Origin: Saccharicrinis sp963663905
GTDB taxonomy: Bacteria > Bacteroidota > Bacteroidia > Bacteroidales > Marinilabiliaceae
Length of the DNA: 64,000 bases
Reading direction: 5' to 3'
Assembly (NCBI GenBank): GCA_963663905.2
Contig: OY760657.1
Location: 4,712,001-4,776,000, forward strand
Below, piece by piece: positions 36,618 to 46,297 of the stretch. Under the pieces are notes generated by a model. That model made no database searches. It worked only from the letters and a program-made list of their open reading frames with translations, and had not been told where the DNA came from. How positions within the stretch are numbered: position 1 is the stretch's first letter; every line of letters starts with the position of its first letter. The translations under genes and the position numbers were made by a program.

Positions 36618-38720
36618 ATGATTGTAAATGACACTAAAGAGAATTCAATACAAACTAAACTAGAAAACTTAATTTCTAAATATAAAGACAATAAAGAGTT
36701 AAGTCGTGAACTTAGTTCCATTTTAGATTCTGTAAATAAGAATGACACCGCCTCAAAAGAAAAGAAGCTAATTAAAAAACTTGATCAGGAATTAAGAATA
36801 CTAAAACATCAATACAATGCCTTGCTGGATAATTTACCAGAAATGGATGTATACCTTTTTGATAAAGAAAACAGGTTTTTAATAACCGGAGGAAAAGAAA
36901 AACTAAAGTATGGATTTACAAAAAGTGATTTCTTAGGTAAAAAGTTAAACGATTTACATGAAAATCATATCAAAGAGAAATTCGCTCCTGTTTTCAATCA
37001 AACTTTACTTGGCAAAAAAATAGAAGATGAAATAAAGAATAAAGGTCAAATTTATAAAATCATAAGCCAACCTATTAAAGATGAACTGGGAAATACAGAG
37101 TATGGAATAATGATAGGCCATAATATAACCAAGTTAAAAAAGGCCCAGGAAAAACTCAAAAAGGCAAAGTCTGAAGCCGAACGTATTGCTCAGGTAAAAT
37201 CAAATTTCCTGGCAAATATGAGTCATGAAATACGTACTCCACTCAATGCAATTATTGGATTTTCAGAACAATTATCTAAGACAGATTTAAATGACGATCA
37301 ACGAAAGTTTAATAGTCTGGTTAATGAATCATCTGAACATTTATTGGCTCTTGTAAATGAAATACTCATACTACTCAAGATAGGAATGGGTAAAGTTTAC
37401 ATTGATAATATACCTTTTAATGTTAGAAAAGTTTTCAATGATGTTTATCAATTCTTTAAAATAAAAGCTGAACGAAAAGGAATTGAATTATTATTTCAGG
37501 TGGATGATGAAGTATCAAATATCTTAATCGGCGATCCCTTCAGATTAAAACAAATAATGATTAATCTGATAAGTAATGCCATTAAGTTCACCAGTTTTGG
37601 ATCAGTTCGTTTTTCATGTTCTGTAAAAAAAGATCATGGAGATATGACACGGTTAAAAATAGATGTAAAAGATACTGGCATAGGCATCAGTCCTAAAGAT
37701 TTGACATCTATTTTTGACGAATTTAGCCAGGCAGAAAATATGGTCAAAGAAAAACATGGTGGGACAGGCCTGGGGTTAACCATAAGCAAAAAACTTATTG
37801 AGTTACAGAAAGGAACCATCAAAGTAAAGAGTCAGTTAAACAAGGGCACACATTTTACGGTGACTATTCCCTATAAAAAAGGTTCTGAAAAAGACATTTT
37901 AAAGGAAGATGAATCTTTTGTTATTAACCATGAAATATTAAAAGATAAACATATTCTTCTTGCCGATGATGATTCTTACAATAGAGAACTAGCACACACA
38001 ATATTTAAAAACTGGAATACAAAATTTGATATCGTAGCAAACGGAAAAGAAGCACTGAACAAAGCTAATAAGCATAAATACGATCTCATTTTAATGGATA
38101 TCCACATGCCTGTTTTGGATGGCCTTAAAGCTACTCATTCGATTAAAAGTGAAAATGGAGGTCTGAATCAGAACACTAAGATTGTAGCATTAACAGCAAA
38201 TATCACAAGAAGTGACATTGTAGAATATATGAAATCTGGTATGGATGATTATATTATAAAACCCATACGAGAGGAAGAATTTTATAGTAAAATATGTAAT
38301 GTTCTTGACTTAGAAACATCAATGGAGTACAATGAAGTTGATACAGAACTTAAACTATTAGAAGAGGATGAGCAAATAAAAAAGGCATACGATTTGAATG
38401 ATTTAAGAAAGGCAACTCAAGGTAATAAGGTCATTTTTAATAAAATGCTTAATACTTTTCTTGATAATTCTGTTAATTCAATTGAGGAACTGCAGGTTGA
38501 ATTAGAAAAGGGTAACTGGGAAACAATAAGAGAAACAGCACATCGACTGGTTTCATCCATCAGATATTTTAAAATAGAGGATATTCCGGATAAACTACAA
38601 AAAATTGAAGAATCCGTAATCAACAAAGATTTTGAAGAAATACCTGAATTAATTCATGAAACAGTATCTATGCTTGATGATGTTCTATTTCAAATTAAAA
38701 ACGAAATAATAACCGAATAA
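36618..38720 (+). CDS. Hybrid histidine kinase with PAS, receiver and Hpt domains
   Basis: A 700-residue soluble hybrid kinase. After a helical N-terminus comes a PAS-like domain (about residues 75-175), the dimerization domain with H203 in NMSHEIRTPLNAIIGF, the ATPase (LISNAIKFTSFG, DTGIGISP, GTGLGLTIS), a receiver (about 440-560, Asp near 494 in LMDIHMPVLDG), and an Hpt domain with H642 in TAHRLVSSIRYF. There is no membrane span, so the signal is probably internal. Its stop is 10 bases from the NtrC-type regulator, which is therefore the natural recipient of the phosphorelay. Confidence 0.93.
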   Translation: MIVNDTKENSIQTKLENLISKYKDNKELSRELSSILDSVNKNDTASKEKKLIKKLDQELRILKHQYNALLDNLPEMDVYLFDKENRFLITGGKEKLKYGFTKSDFLGKKLNDLHENHIKEKFAPVFNQTLLGKKIEDEIKNKGQIYKIISQPIKDELGNTEYGIMIGHNITKLKKAQEKLKKAKSEAERIAQVKSNFLANMSHEIRTPLNAIIGFSEQLSKTDLNDDQRKFNSLVNESSEHLLALVNEILILLKIGMGKVYIDNIPFNVRKVFNDVYQFFKIKAERKGIELLFQVDDEVSNILIGDPFRLKQIMINLISNAIKFTSFGSVRFSCSVKKDHGDMTRLKIDVKDTGIGISPKDLTSIFDEFSQAENMVKEKHGGTGLGLTISKKLIELQKGTIKVKSQLNKGTHFTVTIPYKKGSEKDILKEDESFVINHEILKDKHILLADDDSYNRELAHTIFKNWNTKFDIVANGKEALNKANKHKYDLILMDIHMPVLDGLKATHSIKSENGGLNQNTKIVALTANITRSDIVEYMKSGMDDYIIKPIREEEFYSKICNVLDLETSMEYNEVDTELKLLEEDEQIKKAYDLNDLRKATQGNKVIFNKMLNTFLDNSVNSIEELQVELEKGNWETIRETAHRLVSSIRYFKIEDIPDKLQKIEESVINKDFEEIPELIHETVSMLDDVLFQIKNEIITE

Positions 38721-38730
38721 CAAACACTAT

Positions 38731-40128
38731 ATGCTTCAAATACTAGTAATTGACGACGATACCTTTATGTGTAACCTATTAGAAACTTACCTATCTAATC
38801 ATGGTTATAATGTTGAAACAGCTTATAATGGACAGGGAGCACAGAATTTGCTTAAGAAAAAGAAGTACGACATTGTTGTTTGTGACTTCCGCCTGCCTGA
38901 CAGTGATGGCCTGGAAATGTTAGATTTTATTAAAACTAAAAATCCGCAAACTAATGTAATCATTATCACAGCTTATGCAGACATCAGGATGGCTGTAAAA
39001 CTAATGAAGCTGGGAGCATATGATTATGTTACAAAACCCCTTCAACAAGAAGAACTACTTCAACTTGTAAAACAAATAGATAAAAGCACTGCAAATGGCA
39101 AATCTTCCCCCAAAAGTGCAAGACCTAAAAAGGAATTTATATCAGGAAACAGTGAAATAATGAAAGAGGTACTGCGTCTTTGTGATGTGGTTGCCCCCAC
39201 AAATATGTCAGTCCTAATCCAGGGCGAAACAGGTTCTGGTAAGGAATACATTGCAAGATTTATTCACGAAAATAGCAACAGAAGTAATAAACCGTTTGTT
39301 GCCGTAGATTGCGGTGCCATTCCAAAAGACTTAGCAAACAGTGAATTATTCGGACATCTAAAGGGAGCATTTACAGGTGCCATAGGCGACAAAAAAGGAG
39401 TTTTTGAACAAGCAAACGGAGGCACAATTTTTCTTGATGAAATAGGAAACCTACCATATGATCTTCAGATTAAATTACTTAGAGCAATCCAGGAAAGAGT
39501 CATTAGTCGTTTAGGAAGCACAAAGCCTATAAATATTGATATTAGAATTATAGCTGCTACAAATGAGGAATTAGAAACTGATATAACAACTAATAAATTC
39601 AGAGAAGATTTGTATCACAGACTAAATGAATTTAAAATAAAACTTCCTTCTCTTAGAGAAAGAAAAGAAGACATACTAATATATGCAAAACACTTTATAT
39701 CAGAGGCAAACACAGATCTAAACAAACAAGTAACAGAACTTGATCCTGATGTCATTCTGGCGTTACAAAATTATCCATGGCATGGAAACCTGAGGGAATT
39801 ACGAAATGTTATTAAAAGATCAGTATTGCTATCCTCTGACAAAAACATCACAACAGACTGTTTACCAAACGAAATAAAAGAATTCAAAGACTTCAACGAT
39901 AATCTCTTAATTAGCAATGTAATTGAAGAACAAATTGACCACAGTAATGAGTTACCAGATTTAAAGGATGCTGCATTAAAATTTGAGAAAGAAGTTATTA
40001 TTAACACCTTAGAAGAGGTAAATTACAATAAATCAGAAGCAGCACGAAAACTCAACATAGACAGAAAAACACTATATAACAAAATGAAGATACTTGATAT
40101 AGATTATAAGGCTCTAAAACGCATTTAG
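38731..40128 (+). CDS. Sigma-54-dependent NtrC-type response regulator
   Basis: A 465-residue transcription activator. Receiver (about residues 3-120, phospho-acceptor D52 in VCDFRLPDSDG, K in VTKPLQQ), AAA+ domain (about 140-365) with Walker A GETGSGKE near 165 and the sigma-54-contacting GAFTGA loop near 212, and a C-terminal Fis-type helix-turn-helix (about 420-465, SEAARKLNIDRKTLYNKM). It activates RpoN promoters when phosphorylated. It is co-transcribed with the hybrid kinase (10-base gap). Likely targets include neighbouring genes; a weak sigma-54-like site lies before the PAS kinase downstream. Confidence 0.95.
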   Translation: MLQILVIDDDTFMCNLLETYLSNHGYNVETAYNGQGAQNLLKKKKYDIVVCDFRLPDSDGLEMLDFIKTKNPQTNVIIITAYADIRMAVKLMKLGAYDYVTKPLQQEELLQLVKQIDKSTANGKSSPKSARPKKEFISGNSEIMKEVLRLCDVVAPTNMSVLIQGETGSGKEYIARFIHENSNRSNKPFVAVDCGAIPKDLANSELFGHLKGAFTGAIGDKKGVFEQANGGTIFLDEIGNLPYDLQIKLLRAIQERVISRLGSTKPINIDIRIIAATNEELETDITTNKFREDLYHRLNEFKIKLPSLRERKEDILIYAKHFISEANTDLNKQVTELDPDVILALQNYPWHGNLRELRNVIKRSVLLSSDKNITTDCLPNEIKEFKDFNDNLLISNVIEEQIDHSNELPDLKDAALKFEKEVIINTLEEVNYNKSEAARKLNIDRKTLYNKMKILDIDYKALKRI

Positions 40129-40510
40129 TACATTGTAGAATATTTTCCACAATGCAAATTCCACAGTCTTTAACTGTGTATATTATTCCACAGTGATTTT
40201 ATACAATAAAATTGAATTACATTTTTTTTAAAAACATTTTCACATTTAGTTACTTACATATATGATTATATCTGATGTAAATAATTGAAATATCATCAAT
40301 TACAGAAACATAAAATATTGCTAAACTTTATAATTACCTCAAGAAAAAAATCAGGATATCATAACTAATTTCTAATATCAGGTGGCACAGTGCTTGAGAC
40401 TACAATAACATATTAAATCTATTTCAATTCATAACAGATATTAATGTTTAAGATTAAAGCAAATAACATTAATTAGGAAAGTATGATATAATGAAAAAGT
40501 ATTCTGTGCA
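40129..40510. other. Intergenic region between the NtrC-type regulator and the PAS kinase
   Basis: A 380-base AT-rich stretch without a gene. Just after the regulator stop are short inverted elements: CATTGTAGAA with TTCCACAATG around 40132-40155, and CACAGT with ACTGTG around 40162-40178. A candidate sigma-54 site is at 40383-40398. Confidence 0.5.
40383..40398 (+). promoter_or_regulatory. Degenerate sigma-54 (-24/-12) promoter
   Basis: TGGCAC-N5-TTGAG matches the RpoN consensus TGGCAC-N5-TTGCW at the -24 element and at spacing; the -12 C is replaced by A, which weakens it. It lies 113 bases before the PAS kinase and just downstream of an RpoN activator gene. Confidence 0.35.
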
Positions 40511-41710
40511 ATGGATAATATTAAGAACATAAATAACAAAGTCAACGCAAAAGAAGATAAGATTGATCAACCTGAGTCTGTTATAAATAAAAATCTCAGA
40601 GAAGAATTAATAACACTAAAACAGATTTCTGACAATACTCAAAGAGATCAAAGGATTATAGATATACTACCACAGATTGCATGGACAACCTCTTCTGAAG
40701 GGAAAATAGAATTCTTCAATAAAAGATGGTACAAGTACACCGGAATAAATGTAAATTCAGATTTAAATAAAGCATGGTGGCAAGCGACTCTAACTGCCGA
40801 CCATAATGCCATCGAATTCTTTTGGAAAGAACTAAAAAAAACAGGAAAAGAATCGGATATCAAGATTAGGATATTTAATAATGCTGATAATTCATATCAC
40901 TGGCATTTAGTTTCTTTAGTCCCTGTAAAAAACTCAAATAACGAAATTACAAACTGGATTGGTACCGGAACTGATATTCACAACGAAATAATCCAAACAA
41001 AACAGCTGGATTCAAAGAATACAGAACTACAAGCAATCAATCATTACCTGGATCATTTTGTACATGCCATAGCTCATGATCTTAGGGCACCTGTGGCAAA
41101 CATAAAAATGTTTTCTAAGGTTCTAAAAAATGACTCTGCAATCAATAAAGAAAAGCTAATTAGCAACATACAGCTTAACATTGACAAACTTGACAATACT
41201 ATAACCGGATTGATTAAGGTAATTGAGGCACAAGAAAACACTGATCCATTTACCAGAAATATCAACTTAGTTAATATTGTTAAAGATGTTATTAAATCAG
41301 AACATGAATTTATAAACACTTATAAAGCTCATATAAACATTTTAATTTCCGATTCACTGGAATTTAATTACGTTAAAGGTTTTATCATATCAATAATCAC
41401 CAATTTATTGAAAAATTCTTTAGAATTCAGTAAGGAATCAGTGCCCCCAAATATTACCATTTGTGCACATAGGTACAACACAGACACTATTAAAATCATG
41501 TTTAAAGACAATGGTATAGGAATAGATATTAAAACATTTAAGAACAGATTATTCAAACCATTTTCAAAATTTACTGAGTTATCAAAAGGAATGGGATTGG
41601 GACTACATATTATTGATACAATGGTAAAGCGTAATGGTGGAAAAATAGAAGTTGAGAGTGAGCTAAATAAAGGGACAAAATTTATCCTTCATTTAAAAGA
41701 ATACGAATAA
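40511..41710 (+). CDS. PAS-domain sensor histidine kinase
   Basis: A 399-residue soluble kinase. A helical start, one PAS domain (about residues 45-165; IAWTTSSEGKIEFFNKRWYKYTG, the family-typical WYxYTG form), the dimerization domain with H189 in HAIAHDLRAPVAN, and the ATPase (NLLKNSLEFSKES, DNGIGIDI, GMGLGLHI). There is no membrane segment. It precedes a single-domain receiver by 75 bases, which probably takes its phosphate. Confidence 0.92.
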   Translation: MDNIKNINNKVNAKEDKIDQPESVINKNLREELITLKQISDNTQRDQRIIDILPQIAWTTSSEGKIEFFNKRWYKYTGINVNSDLNKAWWQATLTADHNAIEFFWKELKKTGKESDIKIRIFNNADNSYHWHLVSLVPVKNSNNEITNWIGTGTDIHNEIIQTKQLDSKNTELQAINHYLDHFVHAIAHDLRAPVANIKMFSKVLKNDSAINKEKLISNIQLNIDKLDNTITGLIKVIEAQENTDPFTRNINLVNIVKDVIKSEHEFINTYKAHINILISDSLEFNYVKGFIISIITNLLKNSLEFSKESVPPNITICAHRYNTDTIKIMFKDNGIGIDIKTFKNRLFKPFSKFTELSKGMGLGLHIIDTMVKRNGGKIEVESELNKGTKFILHLKEYE

Positions 41711-41785
41711 AATAATTATGTACAAGAGTTTACTTCAATATCAACAATATAATGGAGCATAACTCTGCAATCAAAATTATATAGC

Positions 41786-42187
41786 ATGAAATACAACAAA
41801 ACATTAATGATAGATGATGATTTCTTTTTATTGGAGCTACATCAAATGTTGGTTCAGATGGCAGGCCTGGAAGACTATTTCCTAACTGCCAACGGAGCAA
41901 AAGATGCTCTGGATGTTTTGTCAGATATAAACGAAAAGAACCAAGAACCTCCAAAATATATTTTACTGGATTTAAATATGCCCATAATGGATGGTTTCGA
42001 TTTTATGAAATATTATCAGGAACATTATGCAAATAAAGATTTCCCTACAAAAATTATCATTGTAACTAGTTCTACCAGAGTATCAGATTATAATAAGGCC
42101 ATGAGTTTTCCTTTTGTTCTTGATTATAAAACCAAACCTTTACCCGAAAAGTATATCGAAAGTTTAATCTCTGGTGATGAATTGTGA
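41786..42187 (+). CDS. Single-domain response regulator
   Basis: A 133-residue stand-alone receiver with acidic residues in MIDDDFF, phospho-acceptor D62 in LLDLNMPIMDGFDF, Thr/Ser in IVTSSTR and Lys in YKTKPLP. It has no output domain, so it acts as a phosphate shuttle or through protein contacts. It follows the PAS kinase closely on the same strand and is probably part of its relay. Confidence 0.92.
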   Translation: MKYNKTLMIDDDFFLLELHQMLVQMAGLEDYFLTANGAKDALDVLSDINEKNQEPPKYILLDLNMPIMDGFDFMKYYQEHYANKDFPTKIIIVTSSTRVSDYNKAMSFPFVLDYKTKPLPEKYIESLISGDEL

Positions 42188-42471
42188 AAATCCTTCCACA
42201 CAAAATTGTAACTCTTTTTCCTCAATATAAATAACTGCTTACAAAATAAAATTCCTGCCAAAATCACGTATAAACCTAAATACCTGCACCTTACAAAACA
42301 CAATACTGCCATACTAAGAAAAATGGCATAGTGTTTTCATTTTACTAAACAGATTACAACACAAACACATTCTGTAATCTGGACAGTATTGATTAATAAT
42401 GCATATAGAGCAATATTAAAGTCCGGACACATACTGTCAATTAATAATATAAATCATAAAAATAATTAGTC

Positions 42472-42660
42472 ATGGATAAACTTGAAATTAAAGGAAACTG
42501 GAACGAGATTAAAGGTAAACTAAAAGAAAAATATGGTGAATTTACCGATGATGAGTTAAGTTATTCAGAAGGAATTGAAGATCAGATTCTTGGTAAATTA
42601 CAAAAAAAGACCGGCAAAGCAAGAAGCGAATTAATACGCGAAATTGAAAGTCTTTTATAA
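42472..42660 (+). CDS. CsbD-family stress protein
   Basis: A 62-residue hydrophilic protein with the CsbD signature GNWNEIKGKLKEKYGEFTDD, followed by an acidic and basic helix. CsbD-like proteins are general-stress-induced in many bacteria, with no defined biochemical role. The full family length is present. It stands 55 bases before a lipoprotein gene and probably shares a transcript with it. Confidence 0.9.
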   Translation: MDKLEIKGNWNEIKGKLKEKYGEFTDDELSYSEGIEDQILGKLQKKTGKARSELIREIESLL

Positions 42661-42714
42661 AAATCTATACAAAACAATGCACAAGAAATTAATAACCACT
42701 AAAACAAAATAATT

Positions 42715-43179
42715 ATGAAGTATTTTATTAAAATTTCAGCCATACTTACAATTATATTTTCATCATTAACATTTGTCTCATGTAATCAATCAAACTCAAA
42801 ATCAGATTCAAAGAACACTGAAATAAAAGAAAGTTTAAAATCACTAAAAAGTGACCTTAAGGACCTTGGCCAGTCAATTGAAAACGTTGCAGAAGAAAAC
42901 AATGAAGAATTCCAAAGTCGGGCTAAAAAAGTTCTAAACAACTTTGATCAGAAAATTGAAAAATTTGAAGAGAATGCTAAGCTTACAGGCAAAGAAATGA
43001 GTGAAACAACTCAAGAGGCCTTAGATGATTTAAAATCACAAAGTAAGCAGTTAGCAGCAAAAATTGATGAAATGGGGGACGATAGCAAAGAAAACTGGCA
43101 AGACGTAAAAAAAGAAGTAAAACACGATTTCAATCAATTTGGAGAGAGTGTAAAAGACTTTTTTAATGATAATGTATAA
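42715..43179 (+). CDS. Coiled-coil lipoprotein
   Basis: A 154-residue lipoprotein with signal ILTIIFSSLTFVSC, then a long, charged, heptad-rich helical region (Lys/Glu/Asp/Gln-rich, about residues 40-150). No catalytic domain is visible. The composition resembles apolipoprotein-like or YtxH-like envelope stress proteins, and the location among CsbD, MscS and Usp genes supports a stress role, but function is unknown. Confidence 0.75.
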   Translation: MKYFIKISAILTIIFSSLTFVSCNQSNSKSDSKNTEIKESLKSLKSDLKDLGQSIENVAEENNEEFQSRAKKVLNNFDQKIEKFEENAKLTGKEMSETTQEALDDLKSQSKQLAAKIDEMGDDSKENWQDVKKEVKHDFNQFGESVKDFFNDNV

Positions 43180-43343
43180 ACACATACATAATTAAATCAA
43201 AGCACTGATTTTATAATTAACACATAAGCTGTAATCATAACAGTCTTATGTGTTAGTGCATTAAAGCCATTACCTTATGTACTAATAACTAAATTCTACT
43301 ATTAACAATGCTACATTAAGATAACCATTAAATCACATGCTAT

Positions 43344-44243
43344 ATGATTAGTAATTTTACAAATGCCTACAACAAAATATTTTTAAAATTATATGACTGG
43401 TATGATACAATCATAACAATGCTGCCAAATTTTTTGGTGGCAATTTTTGTTTTAATCATATCATTCTTTCTGGCAAAATTCATTAGAAATATTGTAAGTA
43501 AAACACTTCATCGCTTTCTTTTTAATAAGGCCGTTAATAGTTTATTGAATACAATTGTATATACGGCAATTATTACAGCTGGAACTTTTGTTGCATTAGG
43601 AGTACTCAACCTGGACAAAACAGTAACTTCATTATTAGCAGGAATCGGTATTATAGGACTAGCAGTAGGTTTTGCATTTAAGGATGTTGCATCTAACTTT
43701 TTATCTGGCATATATATGGCATTAAAAAGTCCTATTAATGTTGGTGATATAATAGAGTATAATGACATATATGGAACAGTAAAAGAAATTGGAATCAGGG
43801 CAACAACATTAACAACACTTCAAGGACAAGACGTTATTATACCCAATAGACTTATTATAGAGAATTATTATACTCATTATACAATAAACGGTCAGCGAAG
43901 AATTGATCTTTCTGTAGGCATTTCTTATGGTGACAATCTTGAAAAGGCTGAAAACATAACTAAAAAAGCAATAGAAAAAATTTCTTTTCTAAAACCGGGA
44001 AAATCAGTAGAGTTATTTTACACTGAGTTTGGTAGCAGTTCAATTAACTTTATAGTGCAATATTGGGTGGATTTTAATACAGAAACAGACTACCTAAGAG
44101 CACAAAGTCAGGGCATTAAAAACATAAAACACGCTTACGATAATAATGACATCACTATAACATTTCCAATTCGAACAATTGACTTTGGAATAAAGGGAGG
44201 TAAATCCTTAAATGAAGTACTATCTGAGGTGAATAAAGAATAA
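43344..44243 (+). CDS. mscS: Small-conductance mechanosensitive channel, MscS family
   Basis: A 299-residue inner-membrane channel. Three hydrophobic segments lie at about residues 25-45, 68-90 and 95-120. The third is the Gly/Ala-rich pore helix (LLAGIGIIGLAVGFAFKD). The MscS beta domain follows (NVGDIIEYNDIYGTVKEIG) with the alpha/beta C-terminus. It opens on membrane tension to release solutes during osmotic downshock. The length is close to E. coli MscS. It converges with an AI-2E-type permease across a perfect 15-bp terminator stem. Confidence 0.93.
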   Translation: MISNFTNAYNKIFLKLYDWYDTIITMLPNFLVAIFVLIISFFLAKFIRNIVSKTLHRFLFNKAVNSLLNTIVYTAIITAGTFVALGVLNLDKTVTSLLAGIGIIGLAVGFAFKDVASNFLSGIYMALKSPINVGDIIEYNDIYGTVKEIGIRATTLTTLQGQDVIIPNRLIIENYYTHYTINGQRRIDLSVGISYGDNLEKAENITKKAIEKISFLKPGKSVELFYTEFGSSSINFIVQYWVDFNTETDYLRAQSQGIKNIKHAYDNNDITITFPIRTIDFGIKGGKSLNEVLSEVNKE

Positions 44244-44257
44244 CTAAAAATAATTAA

Positions 44258-44294
44258 TGACTTACTTAATTCTTATAGAGAATTAAGTAAGTCA
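44258..44294. terminator. Bidirectional hairpin between mscS and the permease
   Basis: A perfect 15-bp stem, TGACTTACTTAATTC (44258-44272) with GAATTAAGTAAGTCA (44280-44294), loop of 7, between convergent genes. Confidence 0.75.
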
Positions 44295-44300
44295 AGTCTT

Positions 44301-45386
44301 TTACTTCTTCTTCCTTTTAAAAGAATTTAATTCTGAAATTTTATTATTGCCAAAGTCACTTCCTAACATATAGCCATATGGTTTTAAAACATCAATGTGG
44401 TCAAAAATTACTTTTAAAATTGCCATAAAAGGAATAAATAATATCATTCCTGCCACACCCCAAATTAAGCTACCCGTTAAAATAGCAATCAAGGCAATTA
44501 ATGGATTTAAACTAACTCTGGATCCTACAATTTTTGGAGTGAGAATATTCCCCTCAATTCCTTGCACAATCATATACCAAATAATTACAAAAAGCGCACT
44601 CCAAATATTTTCATTTATAAGAGCATAAAGAAAAGGAAGCAATCCTCCAATAAAAGTTCCTATATAAGGTATTATAGCTAAAAAAGCGGCAAAAAATCCA
44701 AATAGAAATGGATAATCCAATCCTATAATTAATAAGCCCAAACCGTTTAAAGTACCAAGAATCAAAATAATGATAAAAAGTCCTACAAAATAACTTTGTG
44801 CTACAGTTTGTATTCTGTACAAAACATTTGAAGCTTTCTTTTTAGTATCACTTGAGAAATGATATAAAATTAATTGCTTAAACGAAGACCGGTATAATAA
44901 AAAAAGGAAAGTATATATAAAACATAACACTCCGGATGTTATTAGTCCTGTAGAGGTCATAATGGTTTTCTCTATAATATTACTTTCTCCAATTATCTTT
45001 TGAGACTCCTGCTCAACTATCTTATCAAAATTAATCTTCCCGTTTAAAAACGATTGGTCAACAGCTAAAACTAATTTGTCTATAAGAACCTCTATGTTTT
45101 TCCCAAAGTCTTTAATATTCTCAAAAAGAGCATAAAACTGAGAACCGAAAAAATAAGCAATACCTACAAATACTAGCATTACTAAAATAAAAGCAAGAAT
45201 AATTGAAAATAAACGAGATATCTTTTTCTCAAAAAAAGAACAGATGGGATATAACCATAATGCTAAGAATAAACTAAATGCAAGAGGGATTAAGATTTGT
45301 TGTGCGAAATAGGCAATCGCAATAACGAAAGAAATTATAAAAATATACTTTGAGATTCGGGATAAGTTTAAATTTAATTGTTTCAT
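44301..45386 (-). CDS. AI-2E family permease, first copy
   Basis: A 361-residue inner-membrane protein with about eight hydrophobic segments: two near the N-terminus, an amphipathic central region (about residues 75-140), then several toward the C-terminus with IIPYIGTFIGGLLPFL and GSRVSLNPLIALIAIL, typical of the AI-2E/PerM family. Family members have been linked to export of autoinducer or Na+/H+ exchange; the substrate is not known. A second family member is at 55684-56790. The C-terminus ends in a Lys-rich tail. Confidence 0.88.
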   Translation of the reverse strand: MKQLNLNLSRISKYIFIISFVIAIAYFAQQILIPLAFSLFLALWLYPICSFFEKKISRLFSIILAFILVMLVFVGIAYFFGSQFYALFENIKDFGKNIEVLIDKLVLAVDQSFLNGKINFDKIVEQESQKIIGESNIIEKTIMTSTGLITSGVLCFIYTFLFLLYRSSFKQLILYHFSSDTKKKASNVLYRIQTVAQSYFVGLFIIILILGTLNGLGLLIIGLDYPFLFGFFAAFLAIIPYIGTFIGGLLPFLYALINENIWSALFVIIWYMIVQGIEGNILTPKIVGSRVSLNPLIALIAILTGSLIWGVAGMILFIPFMAILKVIFDHIDVLKPYGYMLGSDFGNNKISELNSFKRKKK

Positions 45387-45604
45387 ATTTATATGTTTTA
45401 TTATCCTAAATCAAAACATAAGCCATTATATAACACTCTATAAAAACCAATTATTGAGGAATAGAAATTGTGGATTACATTCTACAGTTAGGAACATTAT
45501 CTACAGTTTTATTTGTCATAAGATCCTACAATACATATAATTCATATTTGGCAAGATTTTTTCAGTTTACGTATAACATGTTAAACAATTAAAACTTTAG
45601 AGAT

Positions 45605-45907
45605 ATGTCAAATACAACAACAAAAACAATTTTAGGAATTTTTGCAGGCGCAGCTGCAGGTGCAATTGCCGGAGTATTATTTGCTCCTGATAAGGGCTAC
45701 AAAACAAGAAGAAAAATTAAAAAAGAATCTCAGAGAATCAGTAAAAATGCATCAAAGGAGATTCACAAAAAAATGGATAATATAAAAGGACAGGTCAACG
45801 ATGTTGTTGATGATTTAAAAAGTCAGCTTTCGCAAGCTGAGGCTGAACTTAAGAACAAATTAAATAATGTAAAAAATAAAAAAGCAGAAGAGATACTTGA
45901 ATCATAA
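45605..45907 (+). CDS. YtxH-domain protein
   Basis: A 100-residue protein with one N-terminal Gly/Ala-rich membrane segment (ILGIFAGAAAGAIAGVLFAP, about residues 9-28), then the YtxH signature APDKGYKTRRKIKKESQ and a charged coiled coil to the end. YtxH/general-stress proteins of this type are small, membrane-anchored and stress-linked. Its gene lies between a permease and a universal stress protein and is followed by its own terminator. Confidence 0.88.
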   Translation: MSNTTTKTILGIFAGAAAGAIAGVLFAPDKGYKTRRKIKKESQRISKNASKEIHKKMDNIKGQVNDVVDDLKSQLSQAEAELKNKLNNVKNKKAEEILES

Positions 45908-46297
45908 TACATAGTATTTCAAATTCAACAACATATAAAAAAGCAGAAATCCTTATTTATTAAAATAGAGGTTTCTGCTTTTTATATTTTATCAAATAAC
46001 CAGAAATAGAGAACAATTATCAATCTGTATGACTGTGGTGTGGATTCAACAATATAATCAAACAAATCCTGTAGCACTTCATACACAATTAATTAATCCA
46101 CGTTTTTAGCAAAAAATCCAATGTTGCCATATCACACTAATTTACTGCAAATTACAAAACGAAAGTGTAATTTTTGGCATTTACAATTAAGAAATGAATG
46201 CTATTTGATCTATGATTAACAACAATAATTAATAATCTAAAATACTTCATAACATCCTGCAGGAGAAATAAAATATGAAGATAAAAAAATTAATATT
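45908..46297. other. Intergenic region between YtxH and universal stress genes
   Basis: 390 bases. Apart from the terminator near 45937-45984 I see only AT-rich leader sequence and no gene. Confidence 0.5.
45937..45984 (+). terminator. Terminator of the YtxH gene
   Basis: AAAAAGCAGAAA and TTTCTGCTTTTT form an imperfectly extended stem around a 17-base loop, about 30 bases after the YtxH stop, with a T run. Confidence 0.75.
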
